64,000 nt of DNA, taken from Marsupella aquatica. Taxonomy: Eukaryota > Marchantiophyta. Made by a program: the position numbers and the translations under genes. Numbering within the stretch: position 1 is the stretch's first letter; every line of letters starts with the position of its first letter. Positions 28,936 through 40,973 of this stretch are shown one piece after another. The stretch is taken from contig OZ316896.1 in the NCBI GenBank assembly GCA_973895155.1, forward strand, positions 7,874,001 to 7,938,000, in the 5' to 3' direction. The notes beneath the pieces are model-generated. The model was given only the letters and a program-made list of their open reading frames with translations. It ran no database searches and had not been told where the DNA came from.

Positions 28936-30354
28936 GCCACCTATACAGTTTGTAACACGTAACCGAGGAATACGAAAATACTTCAACAACAATTAGGTCC
29001 TTCCAGAGAGATTTGTAATAGATCGATATACCGCTTCAGAAATGTTTAACGAGTTGTTGGTTTTCTGTAATTTCTTCTGCTTCACTTTCGTTCCTTAATG
29101 ATATTAAGCATCGAGATGTTTGAACTGGACCACGGTAGACATTTTCAAAATTAAGCAGTTATTAATAGCCAGGAGAGCTGATCACTCAACTCCACTTGGA
29201 TCATTGCCAAGGTATGAATGTTTACAGTACTTCAGATTACAATAGGGAATCAATGGTTGTCACCGCACCTTTAGATCACGCTGTTACACTTAGCTTTAAG
29301 TGACTTTGACATGTTTAGTGTCCCAACAGTGCGTCAGCCTAGATGTGACCGTCCATGACTGGACATCTTCGGCACAATGGCAGGTAAAGTAATGAACGCA
29401 TCACGTGGCTCTCCTGTTCATCTTAAAGATATATGTACAACTACACACAACAGTAAGTCATCATGTTTAAGGTTAAGATGCTACCAGACTCCAGAGGTCT
29501 AAGGCCTTCATTGAGGTTTAAACGTTTGAACCTGATATAACCATCATGATTGAGTGCCATTGTGATTTGCTACCACGTACTAGACTCAACGCTGGTGTAT
29601 TTGGCATGCTCAGGAGGAAGAAGTGTAGTATAATTATGTGGGTGATATAATTATATGGAAACCTAGCCCCACCAGCCCCTACTATTGGAAAGACTCGAAA
29701 TCACAAGACAGAGTGCTTCTCTTAAAGATATCTCTTTCTTAAATTGTTGTGTGAAGAAGACTAAACAAGATGCGGCTTCAAAGGCAGCAAGGATATCCTC
29801 AAGTAGGCTAGGAGGAATGATTTTTTCATCCTCATGATACATGTCATAACTAAAAAAATTAGTTTGGAACCAACTGATAAAATGCAAAGATCCCACTAGG
29901 ATTTGCAGAGTCATATGTGCAATTTTCTTTCCAGTTTACCATTGCTTTCCATAAGTGTTTGGGTTTACATTGGCTATGTTTACATGAAATGAAGCACATA
30001 CAAGAATGTAACAGTTTAATTATACCCAAATCCTTTGTACATTCCCCGGTATTTCTCAATCATGCATGATTGTATGTTGAATCCTGTAGGGTGCTATGTA
30101 GAGCTCTAGAGTTAGAGAACCAAATTGACAAACTAAGCAAACTTAAGGTGGTACAAGCTGTTGCATATTAAACAAGAGTTTCATTCTACTAAGAACGGAA
30201 GTGATTTAGCCCTTCAACATGGAACTTGAGGAGTGCAATTTCATTGTTTGAGAGTTGCAATGTGAATACTATGTCACTGACTCCATAACATAATAAACCC
30301 AATTATTTTGTTTAAATCAGTTTATGATGTTATTCTAAGGATGTATCTGGCTTT
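28936..30354. other. Intergenic sequence, no gene seen
   Basis: This AT-rich stretch contains no transposon end or convincing frame. The 83-codon minus-strand frame at 29663-29914 shows no domain. It probably includes the CASPL 3' region and ends at the left LTR boundary of the copia element. Confidence 0.45.
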
Positions 30355-30724
30355 TGATGCGCAATTACCAGGGTGCAAAAATTATTGAGCATAGACGACA
30401 CTCGTAACGGTAAGCACATGACACATCCAACGCGCAAGTAGTCGACAAAGAGATACGTGGTTCACCTCCTCGAGGCTACGTCCACGGGAACACACAAGAG
30501 AGCTTTACTGAACTCTAAGCCCGTCGGCCATACCAAGTCTCCACAGTGTAAGCTCTCCTCATCTCTCAAGTGGCTCCATAACAATGAGCCTAAGTTCCAC
30601 TTATCCAAGCAAACACCGCTTGGCATATAGTGTGCATCCTAGTTAACCTAACCATGTCTCCGACTACGGTTAGTCTAACTACGGTTATATGTCGTAACCC
30701 TAGACCTTGAGTAAATACCTAACA
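30355..30724 (-). mobile_element. Copia retrotransposon 3' LTR
   Basis: Read on the minus strand, a polypurine tract (CAAGGGGGAGAT, 30725-30737) is followed by TGTTAGGTATTTACTC, and the repeat runs about 370 bases to GCATCA at 30355. The TG...CA ends and the tract directly before them are the copia pattern. The other LTR is not in the window. Confidence 0.7.
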
Positions 30725-30940
30725 ATCTCCCCCTTGAGTCTGGTCTAGGGGAGGGTAATACTGCTTAACCTATATGATTCCTCAGCGGGAAGTTTTGGAT
30801 GAAAACCAACATGGTTTCCCCTCTCTAACTAGAGCAAACCAGAACTAAGCCGTAGCCTATAATTACTAAGAGTGAAGAAGAGCATATATCAGTAATTACA
30901 GCGAATGGTAAGCAAAACCCTTGTGACGCAATTGCAAAAC

Positions 30941-32217
30941 CTACAGCACATCACGATGTCTAGAGAAACTTTCCAAAGGAATCACTTTGGTAAATGCGTC
31001 AGCTGGGTTGAGTTTACCGTCTATCTTGACTAGCTCAAACAAATTATCAGACAGAGCCTGTCTGATAAAATGGTACCTGACATCTATGTGCTTCACTCTA
31101 CTGTCCATCACCTGGTTCACAGCAAGGTGGAGCGCACTCTGACTATCACAATGGAGCTTCACATTCCCCTGTGACAATCCCATTTCAGTGATAAGTCTAT
31201 CCAACCAAATCGCTTCCTTCACTGCTTCCGCTGCTGCAATATACTCTACTTTTGTAGTAGACTGAGCAATACACTTCTGCAAAGTAGACCTCCAACTTAT
31301 GCATCCACCGCCAAGTGTGAACACATACCCTGTTGTTGATCTCCTTTGGTCCAGATCTTGTCCATAGTCAGAATTTACATAGCCAATCAATGATCTAGAA
31401 TTCTTTGCATTCGCATCAAATAGAAGACCATGATCCACGGTACCCTTCAAGTACCTGATAATCCACTTCACTGCTTCCCAGTGTACCTTCTCTGGATTCG
31501 ACATGTACGTGCTCACCTTGCCCATAGCCATGGCAAGATCAGGTCTAGTGCAAGTCATCAAATACATGAGACTTCCCACTGCCTTATCATAAGGAACCTT
31601 TGACATCAGCCCCTTCTCCATCGCATCTGTGGGACAAAAAACTGATGACAATTTGAAGTGTGCAGCCAAAGGGGTACTTACTAGTTTACTATCCCCCGTG
31701 TTGAACCTAGCAATTACCTTCCTTGCATAACTACTCTGTGTCAACCATAGCTTACCAGCCTCCAAGTCCCTAGTGATCTCCATACCCAAAATCCTCTCTT
31801 AGTTGGCCCTAGGTCTTTCATCTTAAACTCTGCACTGAGCAGTACCTTAAGCTTAACAATTTCAGACCTGTTTCAGACCTATCCTTGGCCGCAATAAGCA
31901 TGTCATTCACATAAAATACTAAAATAATGAACCCAAAGACAACATTTTTCACCGGTTTCAAATATACACAAGGGTCAAACACACTCCTGTGAAAACCTTG
32001 TGACCGAATCCAATCATCAAACCGCTTGTTCCACTGTCTTGGTGACTGCTTCAACCCATACAAGGATTTCAGCAATCTGCAAACCAATTCCTCTTGTCTT
32101 CTCTTCACAAAACCTAGCGGCTATCTCATGAAGATCACCTCTTCCAAGGTGCCATAGAGGAAAGCTGTGATAACATCCATCTGATCTAGCAGTAGACCAA
32201 ACATTACAACAAGCACA
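30941..32217 (-). pseudogene. Copia pol, 3' half: reverse transcriptase and RNase H
   Basis: The minus-strand sense reads the fingers-palm segment of copia reverse transcriptase (QMDVITAFLYG, SLYGLKQSPRQW, then FYVNDMLIAAKD where the catalytic YVDD has become YVND). It continues to RNase H (RRSTTGYVFTLGGG, KHIDVRYHFIRQAL) and ends at 30941. Frames change near 31800 and 32050, and the catalytic aspartate is lost, so it is dead. It is the continuation of 36097-37071, from which it is separated by element A. Confidence 0.9.
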
Positions 32218-32222
32218 CACAA

Positions 32223-35200
32223 TGTGACACGGGTGATATATCACTTAATCGAACATAGGTCCTAGATTAGGACTTATACGGTCGTTAGGACCGTAGCCGT
32301 AGCATAGAGTAGTACGAATAGCCATCTTTGCCATTATGAATAGGTTAGGAGTAGGTTAGTTGACTGAATGATTATGAATTAAGGGAAGAAAATTATTACG
32401 ATCAGCCGAGATACGGTGGCAACGGCGGAGTAAAATTCTGTTAGGAGATCACGCTTGGACCGAGACACCCAACTTCGGGGCCATAATCAACAACCAAAAC
32501 GGCCTTGCCTTCTCACGCTCGGGCTCACCCTGGCACCTCCATAAGAGCTGAGTCGATGGCGCCACGGCCCATTTGCTTATTCATACCTTTTGGAATTTGC
32601 GGACGCTGCCATTCACTCTTGCCTTTTGCTCAAATCAAGCTAACTTTTACAAGGAAATTATCGAAGGGTAAGAGCGGATTATGGCGGGATTTAGTCAGGG
32701 CGAGTAAGACCTCCACCAGCAAGCAAAATTGTCCGGCGGGGACGCAGACTCGACAAACCAGACTACAAAGGTTAGTATGACCCTTACAACCTTGGGATTT
32801 TGGACCTTATTTGGCGAGGTAGGTGCTAAGTTCTCCAAGACTTACTGGTACTCTTGCCCCGAGAAAGCCGCTTACGAACAAAGATACGCAAAGTTGGTGG
32901 CCAAGGTAGCACAGGTTAATTGTGAGAAGATAGCCATCACCAAAGATTCCAGCTACAACGAGCTACGGGACTACATCACCGAGCTATATCTCCGAGAGGA
33001 GGGGCTTAGATCGGTAGCAGAGGCGATTCTTGAAGTCCCCGCAAAGTTCTTTAGGCTGAAGGGTAGCCAGAGGCTGACTCAAGCAGAGTTCGACAAGATC
33101 CCGGGTTATATCGACCAGCAGATTGCAGCCGAAAAGCGCCAAGAAGACATCAACAGACAACAGGAAGCGGCGTGTAATCTTATGTTTCTCGGGGAAAGCT
33201 CCAATGCCTTCAACTGGGATATGGCTACCCCGACGCCATCCCCAGCCCCTCAGCCGATGACCACCGGCGTACCACCAAACCGGTCCCAAGTCCGTCCCGT
33301 GAACAACATTGAGTGTTCCTTGGGTTCCAAGCATGTTAGTCCGCAGCTTTAGCAGCATTCTCGGAAGCGGGCAAGGACGACGCCGGCCCCCAAACCAATG
33401 ACGCAAACCAACGCTGCCCCTACACCTGCATCGGCCAACCCGCCAACTAACCAGTCCTGACGATCCTTGGATAATCAACCGCCCAACTTATTACAGGTAA
33501 GCCACGTCCCCGAGGTAGTCTGGACAGCGATCAAGAAACCCGACCACGCGAACTATCTCAAGGAGCATCAGTTGGAGCAGTTTGCTCACTTGCTATGGAG
33601 ACCTAACGCAGCCAGACCAAGGGAGGTTTATGAGTTTATCTCCAATTTTGACATCGATGCGGCGACCACCAAGGTTTCAGGGCAGACCTTATCACTTACG
33701 AAGTCAATTGGCATAGATCTTTTGTCTGCCAATCGGGCCGGTGTCGGTAGAACTTCGAATTCGGGATAAAGAGTATACATCCCGACACTTCAAACCCAAG
33801 GGTAAGAAAGACAACGAGTACAAGCAGGGGTCATGCACCAACCTAGTCTGTATGGAGCGACTTAACTTCATACGGACTACCCTACACATGATTGAGCCAC
33901 GATCCAAGATCTCCCTCTGTACGATCGTACAGGTGGAACAATACAAAGGGCGGAATTGGGCCCAATTCTTTTGCCGTAGGTTCTTGGGGGAGCTTAGGCG
34001 GGCTCAAGGAGGTATGTCTATTGGGGGAAGGACCTACCTAGGAAGTCACATCGCCATCATCCTCGCCTGGTACAAGGCGCAACGGGAGACCAGGGGAAAG
34101 AATATGGCCACCTCAGCCCCGACTAGCGTCGCCCCCGCTACGGAGGAGGCTACCCCGAGCAAGCGGACCACTATGCCTTAGGCAAACCCCAAGCCTGTGG
34201 CCCCGACTAATACTCCGTCACCTCCTCCTGTTGAAATCCCGCCGCCCCCTTCCGTCGAGCCTCCGCTGCCCCCAGCTAGTACAACCACCCCCAATCCCTC
34301 CACCACCTGAAGAAACCTTCCCCTCCCCATTGCAGACTATGGAGGAGCTTGCCTCCCCTCCCGAGGAACCACCAGTGCCCGAGAGGATGGAGGACTACCA
34401 AGTAGCCCCGAGGACCATGGCCTATGACCTGGTCCAAAATTTTAGCCAGACTATGTCAGGGGAATTGGCGACGTACATCGGGCAACAGGTCTTGGCGTAC
34501 TTCCAACCAGCCTTCTTCATGTTAGAGCACCAACCACGGATCGTAAGCCGCTCAGAGGAAGAACTCATGGCAAAGGGGAACGAGATTGGGTGCCTCCAAA
34601 TGCTAGTGGAACACCTCGAATAGGAGGCTACCACCCGCCGTGAAGAGTTAGTCCGCACCATTGAACAACGGGAAGGACTCAACCAGGAGTTGAGCGCGGC
34701 GCAAGCAGATCTCAAGAAGCTGGACGACACTATGCTTCAGTTGCGCTCAAAATCCTTGGCTTGGGTTACCAGCCTGACCGACCTCAACAACCAATTCCTG
34801 CAGGCAGCTCAGCAGGTGGCTAGTCTCTCCGCCGAGCGAGATAAATTGCTGGTGCAAAACCAGACCCATCGTGACTCCATCGGCCAGCTCAGCCTAGAGG
34901 TAGCACGGCTCCAGACCGAGGCCGACAAAGCTATGAACGAGGCAAAGGAGGCGGTACGGGATAACAAGGCCTTGCAGGACCGCATTACCCTGCTCATCAG
35001 CCAACGGGCAAGACCTGGACCCACCTTTGATCAAGGCGGCTTGAGGTCTTGCCCCGACAAGGGAACAAACCCTGGTCCGACCACAGCACGCATATAAGGG
35101 GTGGTTAGCGGAGGGTGGGAGCGAATGCCACGCGAGGCAGTTGAGTCAGCGGCATCTTTTTGATTAGGCTTAACGACAGAATAGCTATCATTAGACATCG

Positions 35201-36091
35201 ATTAGCGGCACACTAGGAAGAATTAAGGCAGGATCAGTTAGGATCAGCCGATGTAGGATAGAATCCATCAACGGACTAGAATTTTGGTCAGTAGACTTAG
35301 CTACTGCCACCCTGATCAGCGCCCCTTGCCACTGACGGTCAACTGGTCAGAAGGAGTGCGGCCAGTTAGTCAGAAGGTAGTTAGTCAGTAGGCATTGCCC
35401 CGGGAGGTAGTATCTTCCGGCTCCCTTCCGCAAACGTAGTATTTAGGCTTCCCCTTCCGTTGTGGGAGGGGGAGAAGACTTAGTTCACCTTAGCGCTAGA
35501 AAAGGCGAGGCACGAGGAGTCCCGGCCTGAGCAAGGTCAGAGTGCCCTAAGGAGTGAGAGCTAGAGTCAAGCTTGCTGGGCAAGCGCAAGGCAGGGCCTC
35601 GTAGAGACAGGGCATCGACTGCCGTTAGGCCTGCTGACCCCTTAGAAGTCGAGTCAACTATGTAAACCGATTCTTTGCTGAGTAAAATGTAGTCTTTTCT
35701 CTCTGATTCTATCGCGAGTAACTGGTGTTGTATGCATGCTTTGTCTGGGCAAAGGTGCCATTTGAAGGGCTGTACCTGGTGCGGACTAATGGTAGGGATT
35801 GCCTCGGGTTGCATGTCACAAGGTTCTAAGTCGCGTTGATGGCTTGAAAGCCCCAAGCCGGGAGTTAGTCCAAGTCACTAACTGTGGGAATATTCCAGAG
35901 GTGGAAAACAAATATACCTATGACCAGTATGAGTTACGTAAGGATTATACCGGCAAGTATATCGACTTAGCCCGACTTAGGGCTAATCAGGACCACTACA
36001 CACCTCCTTGCCCGAACCCTCACCCCTACTAGTGGTCGTGGTCGCCCCAGGGAACTAACTTGGATTTAAGGCCCGAGTTATAGGCGCAACA
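32223..36091 (+). mobile_element. Element A: TG...CA-ended insertion carrying a gag-like gene
   Basis: The 3869-base element starts TGTGACACGGG and ends GGCGCAACA. It is flanked by a 5-base duplication cacaa (32218-32222 and 36092-36096) and sits inside the copia reverse transcriptase, whose reading continues across if the insert is ignored. I found no direct LTR pair inside it. Ends and target size resemble those made by retroviral-type integrases. The only gene is a gag-like one, and no polymerase is present, so it is non-autonomous. Confidence 0.8.
32729..35097 (+). pseudogene. Gag-like transposon gene of element A (broken)
   Basis: Collinear frames encode an N-terminal helical region (to 33352), a conserved domain (33467-34181), a proline-rich linker and a long coiled coil (34400-35097). 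The conserved domain has VYEFISNF...VSGQTLSLT, then LPIGPVSVELR, HMIEPRSKISL, VEQYKGRNWAQFF and a GGRTYLGSHIAIILAWY end. The same order occurs in element B. It resembles the plant transposon-protein domain found in gag-only retroelements. In-frame stops (TAG at 33350, 34179 and 34621; TGA near 33460) and frameshifts near 33700 and 34285 make it inactive as it stands. Confidence 0.6.
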
Positions 36092-36096
36092 CACAA

Positions 36097-37071
36097 TAGC
36101 CGTATTGTTGAGTACTTAGCAATTGGTGAGAAGACCTCATTGTAATCCACACCTTTTACCTGTGTGAATCCCTTGGCTACCAACTAGCCTTGTAGACCTT
36201 TGATCCACCTCCCGTAGACTGATCCTTCAGCTTGTATATCCACTTGTTGTCCACCACTTGCTTCAGGCCCTTAGGCAGCTTAATAAGCTCCCAAGTTTTG
36301 TTGTCCTTCAGTGACTGCATCTCCGTTTGCATTGCTGCAGTCCACTTTTGCTTCTCCTTTGAAGCACTTGCCTCATGAAATGAAGAAGGTTCCCCTTCTT
36401 CCAAAATTAATGCATCACCTTCATCATCAGCCGCAAAATTGTCCTCTTGCAGTTGAGATGAATCAACCCACTGTCCATACCTAGGAGGAGCGCGTACAGT
36501 GTGACCAGATGTTCTTCTAGCCAATGACTCCGGTTGAATTGCGTCTATTGGTACAATTTAAAGCTCAGCAGCATCCACTTGTTTCTCACCAGCATCAACA
36601 AACTCCTCTTGTTCCTCTGGCATAGGAACCAACTTCATGCTTGGAGCACCTCCTTCTCTCCGATCATGCACTTCATGATCAATCTCCCCCTCAACGAGAT
36701 TCAGGATAGGAGATTTTCCTTTGTCAGTACGGGAGACCTGAGTATTCTCCCCCTCCTTCAATAATCTGGATTCATTGAAGGAAACATCCCTACTGACAAC
36801 GAGCTTACAAGCAATAGGATCCCATAGCCTGTAGGCCTTCACACCACTCTAGTACCCAAGAAAAATACATTTCTTGGACATAGGATCCAACTTGGTCCTA
36901 TTCTGCTTTGGTGTGAGAGCATATGCATCACTTCCAAAAATACCAAGCCATGATAGTCTGCTTGCCGCTTATAACGCATTTCAAATGGTATTTTGAAATT
37001 GATTGCACTAGAAGGAGAAAGATTTACCAAATAAGCTGCAGTATTGACAGCTTCTGCCCAAAATTCCTGTG
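36097..37071 (-). pseudogene. Copia pol, middle part: integrase end to start of reverse transcriptase
   Basis: The minus-strand sense starts within integrase (QEFWAEAVNTAAYLVNLSPS), passes a variable linker with a GYRLWDP-like segment, and reaches the start of reverse transcriptase (WTAAMQTEMQSL..NKTWELI.LP, then [26 protein letters not shown]). It is cut on the right by CACTA-1 at 37072 and on the left by element A. Several stops and frame changes are present. Confidence 0.88.
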
Positions 37072-37084
37072 CACTACAACACAA

Positions 37085-37920
37085 ATGGGGTCTTTTGCGA
37101 AGCTACCACCTTCTCAATCAACAAAGAAACATGGGATATATTTATGAACAATGCGAATCAATCCGCATCGCAATTTCTTCGCAAAATGCAAACTCGGGGG
37201 TTTCACTTCCACAAAAATGGCATATCACGTGCGACGAAGGATAGGGTCATTTTATTGGTTCTAAGGGAAGACTTAAGAATTTTTGTAGAAGAACAATAGG
37301 GTCTTTTAAATTCAATTTTGAGACTTATAAGAACATTAGGGTCCTTTTAATCCAATTTTTAGAATATTCCAAGAATATTCCAACTTTATAGGGGTTAATA
37401 AATAAATTTTTTTTCTTACATTTTAGGGGGTCCGAGGCCTAAAAACGTCGCAGGCGATGGGGAGGTCCCCATATAGTGAGACCCCTGAGAATGCAAAGCT
37501 AAAGACTTTGCTTCCGTACTTTCGCAACGATTTTGCAATGTGCAAAATTTAGTTTATCGCACACTTGCGATTTAGTGTGATCGCACATTCTTGGCAATAT
37601 TGCAAAATAAAACAAATTGCAAACGCTTCACACATTTGCGACCTCGCAAGGATTGCGACCTCATTGCGACATGGTTGGCATCCGTTTCTGTTGCGATTCA
37701 GATTGTTTCACAAATAGTTTGCGAAGGTTGCATATTGACAAAACTTAGATGGTTTATGCTTTGCATATTTGAGATACATCGGTCATCGCAAGTTTCCCAT
37801 TCGGAGAGAATGGCAATGTTGAGAAGCATTTTGAATGGCAATATTGCAATTTTGTGAGGATTGGTCATTTTCGATGACTCTAATTTCTTAAGTATTTTGC
37901 AAATGCTTCACGCTTGAGAT
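37085..37920. repeat. Subterminal repeats of CACTA-1
   Basis: Many short direct and inverted copies of TTGCGA, TCGCAA, GCGAAG and TTGCAAA are packed on both sides of the MITE at 37193-37489. The same words fill 24340-24680, 38815-38985, 40250-40500, 56950-57470 and 63780-64000. In CACTA elements such arrays bind the TNPA-type protein and set the functional ends. Confidence 0.6.
37193..37489. mobile_element. hAT-like MITE, family 1, copy 2
   Basis: This 297-base element has ends CTCGGGGG and CCCCTGAG and a perfect 8-base duplication aatgcaaa (37185-37192 and 37490-37497). It is closest to copy 3. It sits inside the CACTA-1 subterminal array and is therefore younger than CACTA-1. Confidence 0.92.
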
Positions 37921-38132
37921 TTAGGGTTTAATTAATGGTTACTAGGATACATTGGAGGTAGGGTATACCCAAAAATATGTATAATGAAGAGGCAAAATGC
38001 CTGAAGGTACAAAAATTAGGGTTTGAAAGAACCCCACCTATATAGATAGGGTGGTGCACATATGCATAACTACAGCTAACAAGCATAGCATACCCATATG
38101 TAGCTCTAGAAGGCTACCTCCACCAACAACAT

Positions 38133-40123
38133 CTAGAATGGGGTCTTCCTACTCCTCTTTTTGGTCCGGGCCCTCTCCCCTCCTCGACGGGTCACAGCCA
38201 CCCGAGCGGGCACGGGCTCTGGCTCCGGCTCTGGCTCTACCTCCCCTGTACCCTCCTCGAGGCCACCATCCTCCTGCCCCTCCTTGTCCTCCTTGTCCTC
38301 ATCCTCATCCCCTGGCTCAGGTGCTGATCCACCTCTAGGACGTGAACTACTACCACCTCCAGAGGATGTAACCTGCCTGCTACTACGATGACTATGACTA
38401 TTGCGCTCATCCACATCGCTGCTGCTAACATCAGAGCCTGGCTCCTCAGCCCCCTCCGCATCCGTCTCATCGTCATCCTACTTGAAGCATGCAATTAGGA
38501 GAGGTCACCAATAAAAGAAGGAAAACTTAATAAAACCTTGCATAATGAAGACATGCACACAATTTAGAAAATTAAAGTGTTGAGACTTACACTAGCCAAT
38601 GCTGCATCCGTGATCTCAAAGAGATGCTTTGCCCCAAACTTTGCCCCTATCTTCATCTCTTCAAGGTGATTTTGTGGCGATACCTGTTATACTATCAAAG
38701 GCCACAATTTAACCAACCCACGTAATTAAGCCTAAAGTGACCCAAATTAATGCACATAATTCACACCCCACACAAGACTTTAACACTTAGAAAAATTTCA
38801 AAAAAATTTGAATTTGCGAATCGATGTACTTCGTAAAATATGAAGCTCCATCAGTTGCGAAGCTGTTGTGATATTTTTTGCAAAGCGAACTTCATCGCAA
38901 AGCCTTCGGCAAAAATGTTCATGATTGGCTTTGCAAAGCTTTTGCAAAGCAATCCTCTTTGCAAGAGCTTCGCAAAGCCTGTTATGCAATAGATTAAAAA
39001 AAAGGTACCTTGTGCGTGTCAGAGCATATTAGGGCAAGGCAAAAGCAAGAGGATAGGAAAGAGGTTGGGGCATTGCACATCACAATATATTGAGGAAAGA
39101 GGCCAAGTAGTAGGGAAAGAGGAGGACACTCACAAAGGCTGCCTTTAGGCCGGGGAGTCCACCTTGCCCCATTCTGTGAGTGACCTTGGAACGGCTGGTC
39201 ACTCGTGCAGCAACTTGGGAGAACTTCTTGGGTGGCTGACCCTCTTCGTCCACAATTTGCTGCATGAGTTCTACTTGCTGCTCCAGGGGCTTCAAATCGC
39301 GGGTTGTCTTCCCGACCTCCTTTGCTTGGGTGAGCTCGTCTAACTTCTCCTTTGCTGCTTGCAGGTCCCTACTGGCCCTGATTTGCACCTCAACCTGGTA
39401 GAAGGCCTTCCACATGTCTTATGAGAATTGCAGAGGCCTCTTCAACCTCTTGTAGTTGTCAAGCTCCTTCAGGTAGGCCCTGATCTTCTTCCTGTCATGA
39501 TATCGAGCCTGAGACATTGAATTTGAAATTCTGTCTGCAATCCATGTTTCATCCAGGTCTGGTCCATTTCGAAATGCATCTTTGACTTGTGTGGTCACTC
39601 TCTTCTGATCCTCACTGGAAAGCTTTCCCCATTCAACACCTCTAGGGAAGTTAATGGCCACAATGTGCTTTATGGTGCTCTTAGCCCCTGTGTAAGCAAG
39701 CTCCAAAGGCAGGCCATGGGCCTCTACAAGAAGAATAGGGAGCTTCTTTTGCTCCTCCTCCTTCTTCTGCTGCTCCTCCCTGCTCTTTAGAATCTCATCC
39801 CTCTCCTCCTTTCTTCTCTTTTTCTCTAGGGCCTGAGGAGAGAGGACTCTTGCCTTGGCGCTCTCCTCCTTCTTCCTCTTCTTTGCTTTTCCCTTCTCTT
39901 TAGCTGCCTTCCTTGCTTCCTCATCTCTTGCAGCCTGCCCTGCTTCCAGTCCAGTTTGCAAAGCTTGCCCCAAGATTGCAATCAAGGAGGCCATCCCTGC
40001 AGGAGTACTCAAATCCAAGGTACTCAACTCTGCAGCCGTCACATGCTGAGATACCATGGCAATCAATCTATTCCTCTCCTCCTCTCCATTGTCCCCGCTG
40101 CCATTGCCACTACCTGATGCCAT
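38133..40123 (-). pseudogene. TNPA-like gene of CACTA-1 (PTTA/En-Spm accessory protein)
   Basis: Predicted exons are 40123-39134, 38683-38591 and 38477-38133, with good GT..AG sites that keep phase (for example GCCTTT|GTGAGT). The product of about 475 residues has an N-terminal helix, a lysine/glutamate-rich coil (about residues 75-125), then a domain with INFPRGVEWGKLSSEDQKRV and a basic ARYHDRKKIRAYLKEL helix. It continues with a coiled coil, VTHRMGQGGLPGLKAAF, GAKFGAKHLFEITDAAL and an acidic/proline tail. This is the layout of the plant PTTA/En-Spm (Transposase_24) proteins that bind subterminal repeats. An in-frame TAA at 39419-39421 interrupts it unless it is spliced out. It is transcribed away from the SET gene. 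Confidence 0.6.
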
Positions 40124-40249
40124 AGCTCCTCACCCAAGACACCTTGAATCCTCTCTCCCTTTTTCCAATGCCCTTCACCTCGCTCCCTCCCTTGCGCTTT
40201 GATCGCGCCGCGAGCGCTAATGAGCCCCGACCCGCCCCTTTCGGATTTC

Positions 40250-40510
40250 AAATCGCGTAAAAACAGGCATTGTGAAGCTTTCCGCATCGCAATTTGAGAA
40301 CCCATGAGCTTTGCAAACACCTTCTCAAAGTTGCAAAGACGTCAACTGCGACGCTATTAGTATCGCAACAACATCGCAACTTACTTTAAATTGAATTTGC
40401 GAAGCGTTTGCGAAGCGGATAGTATCACATTCTAATGTTTTAATTGCGATGATGTTTGCGAAGCATCAGGCTTTGGTATAACTTGGCAAACTGAGTGCCA
40501 TATTTCCACA
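40250..40510. repeat. TTGCGA-rich region upstream of the TNPA-like gene
   Basis: The same short words as in the subterminal arrays are clustered here, immediately 5' of the TNPA-like gene. A comparable block (63780-64000) occupies the matching place in CACTA-2. It may be a promoter region bound by the element's own protein, as known for TNPA autoregulation in En/Spm. Confidence 0.5.
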
Positions 40511-40739
40511 AGTGCCCATTTTGCATTTTTGGTAAGGTTTATTGCCACACCCCAATCACTCACTTGTTATGGATGGTTTGTTGAATGTTTAAGGATTTTT
40601 TGGACGAGATGATTTGTATGCATATATGCAGGTTTTTGGGGTTTTGGGTATGATTGATTAACTAAGATGAGTGCTTGTTACCTTTTTTATTGTAAAATAG
40701 TCTAGGTTGTTAGATAGTTTAAATGATTAAGAGGGGTTT

Positions 40740-40973
40740 GGGTTATTGTTACTTTGTAGGTTTGGAAGGGTTTAACATATTACATTAATTAGTTTTGGAG
40801 GGGAATGAGGTTTTAAGATGGGTTAGGTAATTAGAAGGGGTTTAGGTTCGTTGTTTGGACATATGATAAAGAAGGGAGGGCAAACACAAATTTATTAGGA
40901 GGGGTTTGTGGTGTTGGGGTTTAGGGATGACATAAGTAATTAGCTAGGAGGGGTTTGGGGTTTAGGGAATGAT
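40740..40973 (+). repeat. Degenerate satellite left of element B
   Basis: Words such as GTAATTAG, GAGGGGTTTGGGG and GGTTTAGGGA recur irregularly and lead into the regular 120-base satellite that continues after element B at 44959. Confidence 0.65.

Noticed and set aside
32223-36091. Element A as an LTR retrotransposon with intact LTRs
   Set aside because: The first several hundred bases are not repeated at the right end by eye; a self-alignment would settle whether highly diverged LTRs exist.
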